From NCBI GenBank assembly GCA_946549475.1, contig CAMNQO010000084.1, forward strand, positions 1-7,374: a stretch of 7,374 nucleotides of DNA. The letters are read 5' to 3'. Under the pieces are notes generated by a model. The model was not told where the DNA came from and did no database searches. It saw only the letters and a program-made list of their open reading frames with translations. This document shows, piece by piece, positions 1-6,504 of this stretch. Both the position numbers and the translations under genes were made by a program. This DNA comes from an uncultured Bacteroidales bacterium. Lineage in GTDB: Bacteria; Bacteroidota; Bacteroidia; Bacteroidales; UBA932. Each line of letters opens with the position of its first letter. Positions within the stretch are counted from its first letter, which is position 1.

Positions 1-881
1 GCCCCTACGACCTGCGTCAGACCATCACGGCCGGTATCGTCAGCGCCAAGGGCCGCTCCATGCCCAATACGACGGGAGAGTTCAAGATTGAATCGTTCAT
101 CCAGACCGACGCGGCCGTGAATCCCGGCAACAGCGGCGGCGCCCTCGTGGACAAAGCCGGCCGGCTGGTGGGCATCAATACAGCCATTATCTCCCAGACG
201 GGAGCCTATTCCGGTTATTCCTTTGCCGTCCCTGTCAACATCGTCAAGCGGATTGCGGGCGACCTGATGGACTTCGGCTCGGTGCGTCGCGCCCTCCTCG
301 GTATCTCGATGCAAAATATTGATGACAAAAAAGCGGCGGAATTGAAACTTTCTTCGCCAAAAGGGGTATACATAGCAGATGTTGCCAAAGGAAGCGCCGC
401 TGAAGCGGCCGGCGTGAAGAAAGGGGATGTGCTGACAGCCATCGACGGCAAAACCGTTACCGACGGTGCCAGCGTCCAGGAGATGGTTACCCGTTACCAT
501 CCCGGCGACAAGGCCAGGTTGACGGTCGTCCGTGACGGCAATCAGAAAGAACTGGAAGTGGTCTTCAAAGGGACTGTCCAGGAGAACGGAACGGTGGACG
601 AAGATGGCGCGGTCGCCTATTTCGGTTCCAAGATCCGTTCCGCATCCAAAGAGTTGCTGGACGCCTACAACCTCAAGGCCGGAGTCGAAGTGGTCTCGGT
701 CGGAGAAGGCAAACTCGCCCAGCAAGGCGTTCCTGAAGGCTTCATCATTTTGTATGTCAACAACCAGGCGGTCAGCAAGCCGCAGGATGTGTTGGACATG
801 ACAAAGAAAGCAAAGCGAACCGTCCTTCTGGAGGGAGTCAACCGCAACGGAAGGGTGTCTTACTACGGATTTGGACTCTGA
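1..881 (+). CDS. htrA: HtrA/Deg-family periplasmic serine protease, 3' part (5' end outside window)
   Basis: This is a trypsin-like serine protease and chaperone of the HtrA/DegP/DegQ family, which degrades or refolds damaged proteins in the periplasm. The reading frame is open from base 3 to the TGA at 879-881, so the His and Asp of the catalytic triad and the signal peptide lie outside the window. The catalytic serine is visible in the GNSGG motif, with its codon at 132-134, followed by the GYSFAVPV strand that closes the protease domain. PDZ1 spans about 291-570 and contains GVYIADV and GVKKGDVLTAIDG. PDZ2, about 621-881, is more divergent, with GVPEGFIILYVN. Two PDZ domains match the DegP/DegQ layout of Bacteroidetes proteases. 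The ATG at 60 is internal, because the codons before it already read as protease sequence (PYDLRQTITAG). The next gene, rpoD, is 69 bases away. The family call is secure; the choice between DegP- and DegQ-like roles is not possible. Confidence 0.95.
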   Translation, partial: PYDLRQTITAGIVSAKGRSMPNTTGEFKIESFIQTDAAVNPGNSGGALVDKAGRLVGINTAIISQTGAYSGYSFAVPVNIVKRIAGDLMDFGSVRRALLGISMQNIDDKKAAELKLSSPKGVYIADVAKGSAAEAAGVKKGDVLTAIDGKTVTDGASVQEMVTRYHPGDKARLTVVRDGNQKELEVVFKGTVQENGTVDEDGAVAYFGSKIRSASKELLDAYNLKAGVEVVSVGEGKLAQQGVPEGFIILYVNNQAVSKPQDVLDMTKKAKRTVLLEGVNRNGRVSYYGFGL

Positions 882-902
882 ACTTGACAGATAAGCGAGA
901 TG

Positions 903-941
903 CTCCGCCCGGGACAACGGTTCTCAGGCGGAGTATTTTTA
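903..941 (+). terminator. Possible intrinsic terminator between htrA and rpoD
   Basis: CTCCGCC at 903-909 can pair perfectly with GGCGGAG at 927-933, and a T-rich run (TATTTTTAT) follows at 934-942. The 17-base interior can form a few more pairs (GGGA with TTCT). Stem plus T tract just after the htrA stop fits a Rho-independent terminator. The tail is interrupted by an A and the loop is large, so it may be weak or only an mRNA 3'-end stabiliser. It ends 9 bases before the rpoD start codon. Confidence 0.55.
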
Positions 942-950
942 TAAACAGAT

Positions 951-1811
951 ATGAGACAACTTAAAATCACCAAGTCCATCACCAACCGCGAGAGCGCGTC
1001 ACTGGACAAGTATCTGCAGGAGATCGGTCGCGAAGAACTGATCACGGTGGAGGAAGAAGTGGAACTCGCCCAAAAGATTCGCCAGGGCGACAAAAGGGCT
1101 TTGGAAAAACTCACGCGGGCCAACCTGCGTTTCGTCGTTTCCGTTGCCAAACAATACCAGAATCAAGGCCTCAGCCTTCCCGACTTGATCAACGAAGGCA
1201 ACCTGGGACTGATCAAGGCCGCCCAGAAATTCGATGAGACCCGAGGTTTCAAATTTATCTCCTACGCCGTGTGGTGGATCCGTCAGTCCATTCTCCAGGC
1301 CCTGGCCGAGCAGAGCCGTATCGTACGCCTTCCGCTCAACCAGGTGGGGTCGCTGAATAAAATCAACAAGGCCCAGGGCAAGTTCGAGCAGGAACACGGC
1401 CGCCTGCCGACCAGCGAAGAACTGTCCGAAATCCTCGATGTTCCCAAAGAGAAAATCGCCGACACCATCCGCGTGTCCGGCCGCCATGTCTCGCTGGACG
1501 CCCCCTTTGTGGAAGGGGAGGACAACAACCTTCTCGATGTGCTCGAGAACGAAGAGTCTCCCGCCGCCAGCAAAGGACTGGTCAGCGAGTCGCTCAACAA
1601 AGAGATTGAGCGTGCCCTGTCCACGCTGACGCCCCGTGAAAGGGACATCGTCAAGTATTTCTTCGGCATCGGCTGCCAGGAGATGACCCTGGAGGAAATC
1701 GGCGAGAAATTCAACCTGACCCGCGAACGCGTACGCCAGATCAAGGAAAAGGCCATCCGCCGCCTGAAAGTCAGCAGTCGCTGCAAACTGCTCAAAAGTT
1801 ATCTCGGCTAA
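951..1811 (+). CDS. rpoD: RNA polymerase primary sigma factor RpoD (sigma-70 family, Bacteroidetes type)
   Basis: This is the primary sigma factor: it joins core RNA polymerase and directs it to housekeeping promoters. At 286 aa it has the usual Bacteroidetes size and lacks region 1.1 and the long non-conserved region of the E. coli protein. Region 1.2 spans about residues 15-48. Region 2 spans about 50-120 and includes the DLINEGNLGLIKA and YAVWWIRQSI core- and -10-binding motifs. Region 3 spans about 128-205, and region 4 about 225-286, with the region 4.2 helix-turn-helix at about 245-272 (MTLEEIGEKF, LTRERVRQIKEKA). Start and end (MRQLKITKSI; KLLKSYLG) match Bacteroidetes RpoD as I remember it. 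There is no Shine-Dalgarno sequence, only an A-rich ATAAACAGAT before the ATG, which is normal in this phylum. The stop codon shares its last A with the argS start. This sigma recognises the -33/-7 promoter class, one candidate of which occurs at 6442-6473. Confidence 0.97.
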   Translation: MRQLKITKSITNRESASLDKYLQEIGREELITVEEEVELAQKIRQGDKRALEKLTRANLRFVVSVAKQYQNQGLSLPDLINEGNLGLIKAAQKFDETRGFKFISYAVWWIRQSILQALAEQSRIVRLPLNQVGSLNKINKAQGKFEQEHGRLPTSEELSEILDVPKEKIADTIRVSGRHVSLDAPFVEGEDNNLLDVLENEESPAASKGLVSESLNKEIERALSTLTPRERDIVKYFFGIGCQEMTLEEIGEKFNLTRERVRQIKEKAIRRLKVSSRCKLLKSYLG

Positions 1812-3598
1812 TGACAACCTCACCCGAAGCATTGCTCCTTTCCGCAGCCCGCAAAGCGGTGGAAAGCCTGTATCAGACCCAAGTGCCTGATGCGCTCCTG
1901 CAAGTGGAGCCTACCCGCAAGGATTTTGAAGGGGACTATACCCTCGTGGTCTTCCCGCTCTTGAAAATCACCCGCAGTTCTCCGGAAATGACCGCCCGTG
2001 CCATCGGGGAAGAACTTTTGGCCCATTGCCCGGAAATCGGCTCCTACAACGCCGTGAAGGGTTTCCTGAATGTCTGTTTCTCCCCTTTGTACTGGAACGG
2101 GACGCTCCGGACCATCGTGGCGGACGAACATTTCGGCACCCTTCCGCCCACGGGACGCCATATCATGATTGAGTTTTCTTCTCCCAACACCAACAAGCCC
2201 CTGCACCTGGGCCATATCCGCAACAATCTGCTGGGCTGGTCCGTGTCACGCCTGTTGCAGGAAAACGGCCATTCGGTGATGCGGGTGAACCTCGTCAACG
2301 ACCGGGGCATCCACATCTGCAAGTCCATGCTGGCCTGGAAAAAGTGCGCCAACGGGGAAACGCCCGCCTCCAGCGGCAAAAAGGGCGACCATCTGGTAGG
2401 GGATTACTATGTGGCGTTCAACAACCTCTATGTCAAGGAGGTCAAGGAGTTGATGGACGGGGGGATGAGTGAGGAGGAAGCCAAGAAAAACGCGCCCTCC
2501 CTCAAAGAGGCCCAGGCCATGCTCGTCGGATGGGAAAACAACGATCCCGAAATCCGGGCCCTCTGGACGATGATGAACGGATGGGTGTACGAGGGTTTTG
2601 CCAAGACCTATGAAAATCTGGGCATTTCCTTCGACCGGACCTACTACGAGTCGCAGACTTATCTCTTCGGCAAGGCGCTGGTGCAAAAAGGCCTGGACAT
2701 GGGCATTTTCGTCCGGGAAGCAGACGGCTCGGTCTGGTGCGACCTGACTGCCGACGGACTGGACCGCAAACTCCTGCTGCGCGGCGACGGTACTTCGGTC
2801 TATATGACCCAGGACCTGGGGACGGCGGAGCAGCGCTTCGATGAATACAAACTCGACGAACACATCTATGTTGTCGGCAATGAGCAGAATTACCACTTCC
2901 AGGTCCTGAAACTCATCCTCGGCAAACTCGGCTTCCCCTGGGCGAAAGACATTTACCACCTTTCCTATGGCATGGTGGAACTGCCCGAGGGCAAGATGAA
3001 ATCCCGCGAGGGAACGGTCGTGGATGCCGATGATCTGATGGAGAACATGTACAATACGGCCAAAGCGACTTCGCTGGAACTCGGCCGCATCGAAGACATG
3101 GACGAAAAAGAGCAGGACCGGCTCTTCCGCATGCTTTCACTGGGCGCGATGAAGTATTTCATCCTCAAGGTGGATCCCCGCAAGACGATGCTCTTCGATC
3201 CCAAGGAGTCTATCGACTTCAACGGCAATACCGGCCCTTTCATCCAGTATTCGCACGCCCGCATCTGTTCAATCCTGCGCAAGGCGGCATCCCAGGGCCT
3301 TACGCCCGCATTGTCGCCCCTGGCCCGTCCGTCCGCCAAAGAAATCCGCCTCATCAAACTGCTGGAGACCTATCCGGCCAAGGTGGCGGAAGCCGGTGCA
3401 AGTTATTCCCCGGCCCTCATCGCCAATTACGCCTACGAACTCGCCAAGGAATTCAACCAATACTATCACGACACACCGATTCTCAAGGAAGAAGACAAAG
3501 ACTTGCTGTGCTTCCGGCTGGAACTCATCGCCGCCATCGCCAAGGTACTGGTCAAAGCGATGGACATCCTCGGTATCGAACTGCCTGAAAGAATGTAG
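1811..3598 (+). CDS. argS: Arginyl-tRNA synthetase (class I)
   Basis: This cytoplasmic enzyme charges tRNA-Arg with arginine using ATP. It is 595 aa, the normal length for Bacteroidetes ArgRS. In order there is an N-terminal tRNA-binding (Add-1-like) domain at about residues 1-95, then the Rossmann catalytic core with SSPNTNKPLHLGH (the HIGH signature is HLGH at 132-135) and NDRGIH at 163-168. The second signature loop is LPEGKMKSREGT (KMKSR at 395-399), standing in for KMSKS as is usual in this group. The C-terminal DALR anticodon-binding domain begins near GPFIQYSHAR (475-484) and runs to the end. The ATG overlaps the rpoD TAA by one base (TAATG), which suggests translational coupling and sets this start. 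The frame is intact with no missing motifs. Having argS directly behind rpoD is not the arrangement I associate with common Bacteroides species. Confidence 0.97.
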   Translation: MTTSPEALLLSAARKAVESLYQTQVPDALLQVEPTRKDFEGDYTLVVFPLLKITRSSPEMTARAIGEELLAHCPEIGSYNAVKGFLNVCFSPLYWNGTLRTIVADEHFGTLPPTGRHIMIEFSSPNTNKPLHLGHIRNNLLGWSVSRLLQENGHSVMRVNLVNDRGIHICKSMLAWKKCANGETPASSGKKGDHLVGDYYVAFNNLYVKEVKELMDGGMSEEEAKKNAPSLKEAQAMLVGWENNDPEIRALWTMMNGWVYEGFAKTYENLGISFDRTYYESQTYLFGKALVQKGLDMGIFVREADGSVWCDLTADGLDRKLLLRGDGTSVYMTQDLGTAEQRFDEYKLDEHIYVVGNEQNYHFQVLKLILGKLGFPWAKDIYHLSYGMVELPEGKMKSREGTVVDADDLMENMYNTAKATSLELGRIEDMDEKEQDRLFRMLSLGAMKYFILKVDPRKTMLFDPKESIDFNGNTGPFIQYSHARICSILRKAASQGLTPALSPLARPSAKEIRLIKLLETYPAKVAEAGASYSPALIANYAYELAKEFNQYYHDTPILKEEDKDLLCFRLELIAAIAKVLVKAMDILGIELPERM

Positions 3599-3605
3599 GG
3601 AAAGG
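3598..3605 (+). promoter_or_regulatory. Purine-rich translation start signal for the SRD5A-like gene
   Basis: The run GGGAAAGG lies directly against the ATG at 3606, beginning at the last base of the argS stop codon. It is too close to the start for a textbook Shine-Dalgarno sequence. Together with the match of the following residues to the family N-terminus, it still favours the start at 3606 over the earlier in-frame ATG at 3396, which lies inside argS and would add 70 residues unlike the family. Confidence 0.4.
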
Positions 3606-4364
3606 ATGGCACCGTTCGATATTTTTCTCGTGCTCATGAGCGGCCTGGCCGTCATCGTCTTCGCCAGCCTGTACTTCGTGGACGCCGGCTACGGCAAGTT
3701 TTACAACCCCAAGTGGGGGCCGGCGGTCAATAACCGTCTCGGCTGGGTCTTGATGGAGGCGCCCGTTTTCGTGGCGATGCTGCTGCTCTGGTATTTTTCC
3801 GGAAGGCGTGCCGATATGGTCCGACTGGTCTTCCTCCTGCTTTTTGAACTGCATTATTTCCAGCGCTCGTTCATTTTCCCGCTGCTCATCCGGGGCGAGG
3901 GGAAGATGCCGCTCTCCATCATCCTGATGGGGGTGCTGTTCAATGTCCTGAATGCCATGATGCAGGGCGGATGGATCTTCTATGTCTCAGCACCGGAGGC
4001 TTATCCTGTCTCCTGGCTGTACGACCCCCGTTTCATCTGCGGTACGCTGCTGTTCTTTTTCGGCATGCTGGTCAACATCCGCTCGGACAGCATCATCCGC
4101 CATCTCCGCCAGCCGGGGGACACCCGTCACTACCTGCCGCGTGAAGGCTTTTTCAAGTATGTCACATCGGCCAACTATTACGGCGAATGGCTCGAATGGA
4201 CCGGTTTCGCCATCCTGACCTGGTCCTGGGCGGGAGCCGTGTTCTCCCTGTGGACCTTTGCCAATCTGGCACCCCGCGCCGCCCGTATCCACGAACGCTA
4301 CCTGGCGGAATTTCCCGGTCAGTTGCCGGCCAATACCAAACGGATTATCCCTTTCATTTATTGA
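3606..4364 (+). CDS. 3-oxo-5-alpha-steroid 4-dehydrogenase (steroid 5-alpha-reductase, SRD5A-like membrane protein)
   Basis: This is a predicted integral membrane NADPH-dependent reductase that would saturate the delta4 double bond of 3-oxo-delta4 steroids or bile acids to give 5-alpha (allo, flat) products. It is 252 aa; human SRD5A1 and SRD5A2 are 259 and 254 aa. About six to seven hydrophobic segments are visible (near 5-25, 47-65, 72-92, 102-127, 142-158 and 199-220). Family motifs are strong: WGPAVNNRLGW (37-47), LHYFQRSFIFPLL (82-94), LVNIRSD (155-161), LRQPGD (167-172), FFKYVTSANYYGEWLEW (182-198) and the C-terminal KRIIPFIY. By alignment from memory to SRD5A2, the substrate-ketone residues Glu57 and Tyr91 correspond to Glu51 and Tyr84, and cofactor residues Asn193 and Glu197 to Asn190 and Glu194. 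The Gln before the Glu is Met50 here. The gene begins 7 bases after argS and ends 3 bases before the flavin reductase. The family call is firm; the substrate is inferred from the neighbours. A role on another enone lipid cannot be excluded. Confidence 0.9.
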   Translation: MAPFDIFLVLMSGLAVIVFASLYFVDAGYGKFYNPKWGPAVNNRLGWVLMEAPVFVAMLLLWYFSGRRADMVRLVFLLLFELHYFQRSFIFPLLIRGEGKMPLSIILMGVLFNVLNAMMQGGWIFYVSAPEAYPVSWLYDPRFICGTLLFFFGMLVNIRSDSIIRHLRQPGDTRHYLPREGFFKYVTSANYYGEWLEWTGFAILTWSWAGAVFSLWTFANLAPRAARIHERYLAEFPGQLPANTKRIIPFIY

Positions 4365-4367
4365 TAA

Positions 4368-5594
4368 ATGGAATCACCCATCTTCACACCCTTACAGATC
4401 GGCCCGGTTACGCTTCGCAACCGGGTCATCCGTTCCGCAGCCTTCGAGAACATGGCCTATGGCAATTCGCCATCCCGGGACTTGTTCGACTATCATACGG
4501 CCGTCGCCCGGGGCGGGGTCGGCATGACCACGGTCGCTTATGCAGCCGTCTGCCGCAGCGGCCTTTCGTTCCGGGGACAACTCTGGATGCGGGAGGCAAT
4601 CGTGCCGGCACTCAAAGAACTGACCGACGCCATCCACGCGGAGGGGGCCAAGGCTTCCATCCAACTGGGGCATTGCGGCAATATGACGCACCGTGCCACC
4701 TGCGGCTGTATGCCCGTGGGGGCTTCGACCGGATTCAACCTCTATTCTCCGACCTTCGTGCGGGGGCTTCGCAAAGAGGAAATCGCGGAACTGGTCCGGG
4801 ATTTCGGTCAGGCGGTCCGTCTGGCCCGCAAAGCCGGTTTCGACTGCGTGGAAATCCACGCCGGACACGGCTATCTCATCAGCCAGTTCCTTTCACCCTA
4901 TACCAATCACCGCCGCGACGAATATGGCGGCAGCCTCGAAAACCGTATGCGCTTCATGCGGGAAGTTATCCGCGAAGTGATGCAGGCTGCGGGCGACGAT
5001 ATGGGCGTGGTGGTCAAGATGAATATGCACGATGGCTTCAAGGGCGGAATGCAGCGGCCCGAGTGCCTGGAAGTGGCCCGGGAACTGGAACGCCTGGGCG
5101 TACACGCCATCGTGTTGAGCGCCGGTTTTGTGAGCAAGGCCCCGATGGAGGTGATGCGCGGCGCGATGCCCCTGAAGACCCTGGCTCACTATATGGACTG
5201 GAAACATTGGTGGCTCAAGGCCGGTCTGGCCCTGGCCGGACGCCTGATGATTCCGACCGTGCCTTACAGCGAGGGGTATTTCCTCAAAGATGCCAGGCAG
5301 TTCCGCGCGGCCGTGAAACTTCCGCTCATCTATGTGGGCGGCCTGGTGTCGCGCGAAAAGATGGAGGAAGTGCTCGCTGCCGGATTTGAAGGCCTGCAGA
5401 TGGCCCGTGCCCTGGTCCACGACACGGATTTCGTCAACAAATTGCGTAGCGGCGAAGTGGAAAGGAGCGGCTGCAAGCACTCCAATTACTGTATCGGCCG
5501 GATGTACACGCTGGAGATGAAGTGTCATCACTGTGTCAACCGGCTGCCCGCCTCCTTGCAGAAGGAGATCGACCGGGCGGAAAAAACTTTGTAA
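4368..5594 (+). CDS. NADH:flavin oxidoreductase / Old Yellow Enzyme-family ene-reductase (candidate steroid 5-beta-reductase)
   Basis: This is a predicted FMN-dependent TIM-barrel ene-reductase of 408 aa in the family of BaiCD, BaiH and 2,4-dienoyl-CoA reductase. It opens with FTPLQIGPVTLRNRVIRSA (strand 1 and FMN site). SIQLGHCG (97-104) carries the flavin-contacting Gln99. EIHAGHGYLISQFLSP (162-177) carries the substrate-binding His164 and His167, followed by the conserved YGGSLENR (186-193). YVGGL (322-326) is the phosphate-binding loop. A C-terminal cysteine cluster (Cys369, Cys375, Cys386, Cys389) resembles the [4Fe-4S] site of iron-sulfur members, but Ser372 stands where the usual CxHCNxC pattern has its second Cys. 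The C-terminal FAD/NAD(P)H domain of BaiCD and BaiH is absent, so electrons must reach the barrel directly or from a partner. A family insertion rich in Trp and hydrophobic residues lies at about 275-300. The gene is packed between a 5-alpha-reductase homologue and an SDR, so a 3-oxo-delta4 (5-beta) or delta6 steroid reductase is the leading hypothesis. The fold is certain; the reaction is inferred. Confidence 0.87.
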   Translation: MESPIFTPLQIGPVTLRNRVIRSAAFENMAYGNSPSRDLFDYHTAVARGGVGMTTVAYAAVCRSGLSFRGQLWMREAIVPALKELTDAIHAEGAKASIQLGHCGNMTHRATCGCMPVGASTGFNLYSPTFVRGLRKEEIAELVRDFGQAVRLARKAGFDCVEIHAGHGYLISQFLSPYTNHRRDEYGGSLENRMRFMREVIREVMQAAGDDMGVVVKMNMHDGFKGGMQRPECLEVARELERLGVHAIVLSAGFVSKAPMEVMRGAMPLKTLAHYMDWKHWWLKAGLALAGRLMIPTVPYSEGYFLKDARQFRAAVKLPLIYVGGLVSREKMEEVLAAGFEGLQMARALVHDTDFVNKLRSGEVERSGCKHSNYCIGRMYTLEMKCHHCVNRLPASLQKEIDRAEKTL

Positions 5595-5595
5595 G

Positions 5596-6417
5596 ATGAA
5601 AGATTTCAGCAAACAGGTTTCTGCATTGGCCGCCCGGAAGGGGAGTGCGCCGCTCGCCCTCGTGACGGGAGCCAGCAGCGGAATGGGACTGATGTATGCC
5701 GAGATGCTGGCCCGCTCCGGCTGCGACATCCTCGCCGTCAGCAACCAGCAGGAACTGCTGCCTTCCCTCGCGCAGCGCCTGCACGAAGAATGGGGCGTAA
5801 AGGCCATCGCCCGTTATCAGGACCTCTCCACCCCGGATGCGGCGGACGCTTTGTTGCAGTTCTGCGACGACAACGCCCTGGAGGTGGATATCCTCATCAA
5901 CAATGCGGGGATGTTCTTTTTCAAGGAACTCGACGCCCGGGCGGACCGCAGGCGCATCGACACCATCCTGCATCTGCACATGCTGACGATAGCGAGCATG
6001 ACGATCCTCTTCGGCGACCGCATGAAGAAGAGGGGATACGGCTATATGATGAATGTCTCCTCCCTGGCGGCTTCCCTGCCGGTTCCCGGGATTACGCTCT
6101 ATGCCTCTACCAAGGCGTTTCTGAAAGTCTTCACACAGTCCTATCACTATGAACTGCGGCCTTACGGGGTCGGTCTGACCGTCGTCTGTCCGCCGGCCGT
6201 CGCCACGCCCCTGTACGGCCTCAAGCCTTCCCTGATGAAACTGGGCGTGCATACCGGCGTCATCAAGACGCCCGAGTGGCTCGTCCGCCGGGCCTTGCGC
6301 GGTATGTTCCGCCGCCGGAGGACTGTCCGGCCCGGCCTGATGAACTGGTATCTGCCCCCTTTGATTCATCTGCTTCCGAACCCGATGGTCGAGTGGATTT
6401 GGAAAAAATTCAAATGA
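5596..6417 (+). CDS. Short-chain dehydrogenase/reductase (candidate hydroxysteroid dehydrogenase)
   Basis: This is a classical SDR of 273 aa that would interconvert an alcohol and a ketone using NAD(P)H. The cofactor motif TGASSGMG is at residues 24-31 and NNAG at 102-105. The catalytic set is Ser156 (in NVSS), Tyr169 and Lys173 (YASTK). After strand 2 the sequence reads AVSNQQE, without the Asp typical of NAD enzymes or the clear Arg typical of NADP enzymes, so cofactor choice is open. A basic stretch (RRALRGMFRRRR, 231-242) and a hydrophobic tail (WYLPPLIHLLPNPMVEWIW) suggest membrane association, as in 17-beta-HSD12-like relatives. The ATG at 5596 follows the previous stop by one base. The open frame extends further upstream, but only inside the preceding gene. 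Given its neighbours it is a good candidate for the 3-keto to 3-hydroxy step (3-beta- or 3-alpha-HSDH), but stereochemistry cannot be read from sequence, and a general lipid ketoreductase remains possible. Confidence 0.88.
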   Translation: MKDFSKQVSALAARKGSAPLALVTGASSGMGLMYAEMLARSGCDILAVSNQQELLPSLAQRLHEEWGVKAIARYQDLSTPDAADALLQFCDDNALEVDILINNAGMFFFKELDARADRRRIDTILHLHMLTIASMTILFGDRMKKRGYGYMMNVSSLAASLPVPGITLYASTKAFLKVFTQSYHYELRPYGVGLTVVCPPAVATPLYGLKPSLMKLGVHTGVIKTPEWLVRRALRGMFRRRRTVRPGLMNWYLPPLIHLLPNPMVEWIWKKFK

Positions 6418-6441
6418 GGGCATTTATTTTTTGGTAAAAAA

Positions 6442-6460
6442 TTTTTTTATCGTAAAAAAA
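6442..6460. repeat. AT-only inverted repeat in promoter region
   Basis: TTTTTTTA (6442-6449) and TAAAAAAA (6453-6460) form a perfect 8-base inverted repeat around TCG. A near copy of the right arm, GTAAAAAA, lies at 6434-6441. It sits immediately upstream of the -7 element of the following gene and after the stop of the SDR gene. It may act as a curved or UP-type A/T tract, or contribute a weak 3' end for the upstream transcript. It lacks the GC stem of a proper terminator. Confidence 0.6.
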
Positions 6461-6473
6461 AGTCCTATACTTG
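6442..6473 (+). promoter_or_regulatory. Bacteroidetes-type promoter for the acidic small protein
   Basis: The -7 element is TATACTTG at 6466-6473, one base off the Bacteroidetes consensus TAnnTTTG, and it is followed by the CAGCCGC context often seen after such elements. At the expected 19-21 base spacing upstream there is only a T-rich stretch (about 6442-6448) rather than a clear TTTG -33 element. A TTG at 6431-6433 is too far away at 32 bases. Transcription would start near 6480, leaving a leader of roughly 25 bases before the ATG at 6505. A switch from GC-rich coding DNA to a very AT-rich segment supports a regulatory role. Confidence 0.65.
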
Positions 6474-6504
6474 CAGCCGCAAACATATAAACGAAGCGTA
6501 GATT

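Noticed and set aside
745..752. TCATTTTG as a -7 element for rpoD inside htrA
   Set aside because: It has one mismatch to TAnnTTTG and no supporting -33 element was established; such matches are expected by chance in coding DNA.
884..889. TTGACA as a sigma-70 -35 box for rpoD
   Set aside because: Bacteroidetes promoters use a different -33/-7 code, and no TATAAT or TAnnTTTG follows at a suitable distance.
999..1832. Long antisense open frame (277 aa) over rpoD
   Set aside because: It lies wholly opposite a fully conserved sigma factor gene, shows no family motif, and is explained by codon bias in GC-rich DNA.
3396..3605. N-terminal extension of the SRD5A-like protein from the ATG at 3396
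   Set aside because: The 70 extra residues overlap argS and do not resemble the family N-terminus, which begins at 3606.
4187..5389. 400-codon + strand frame spanning the end of the SRD5A-like gene and most of the OYE gene
   Set aside because: It is out of frame with two recognisable genes and its translation is Arg/Gly/Pro-rich with no domain.
5536..6423. Long antisense open frame (295 aa) over the SDR gene, and a similar one at 4893-5807
   Set aside because: Both are shadows of genes with intact catalytic motifs on the + strand; the translations are rich in His, Gln and Arg and resemble no family.
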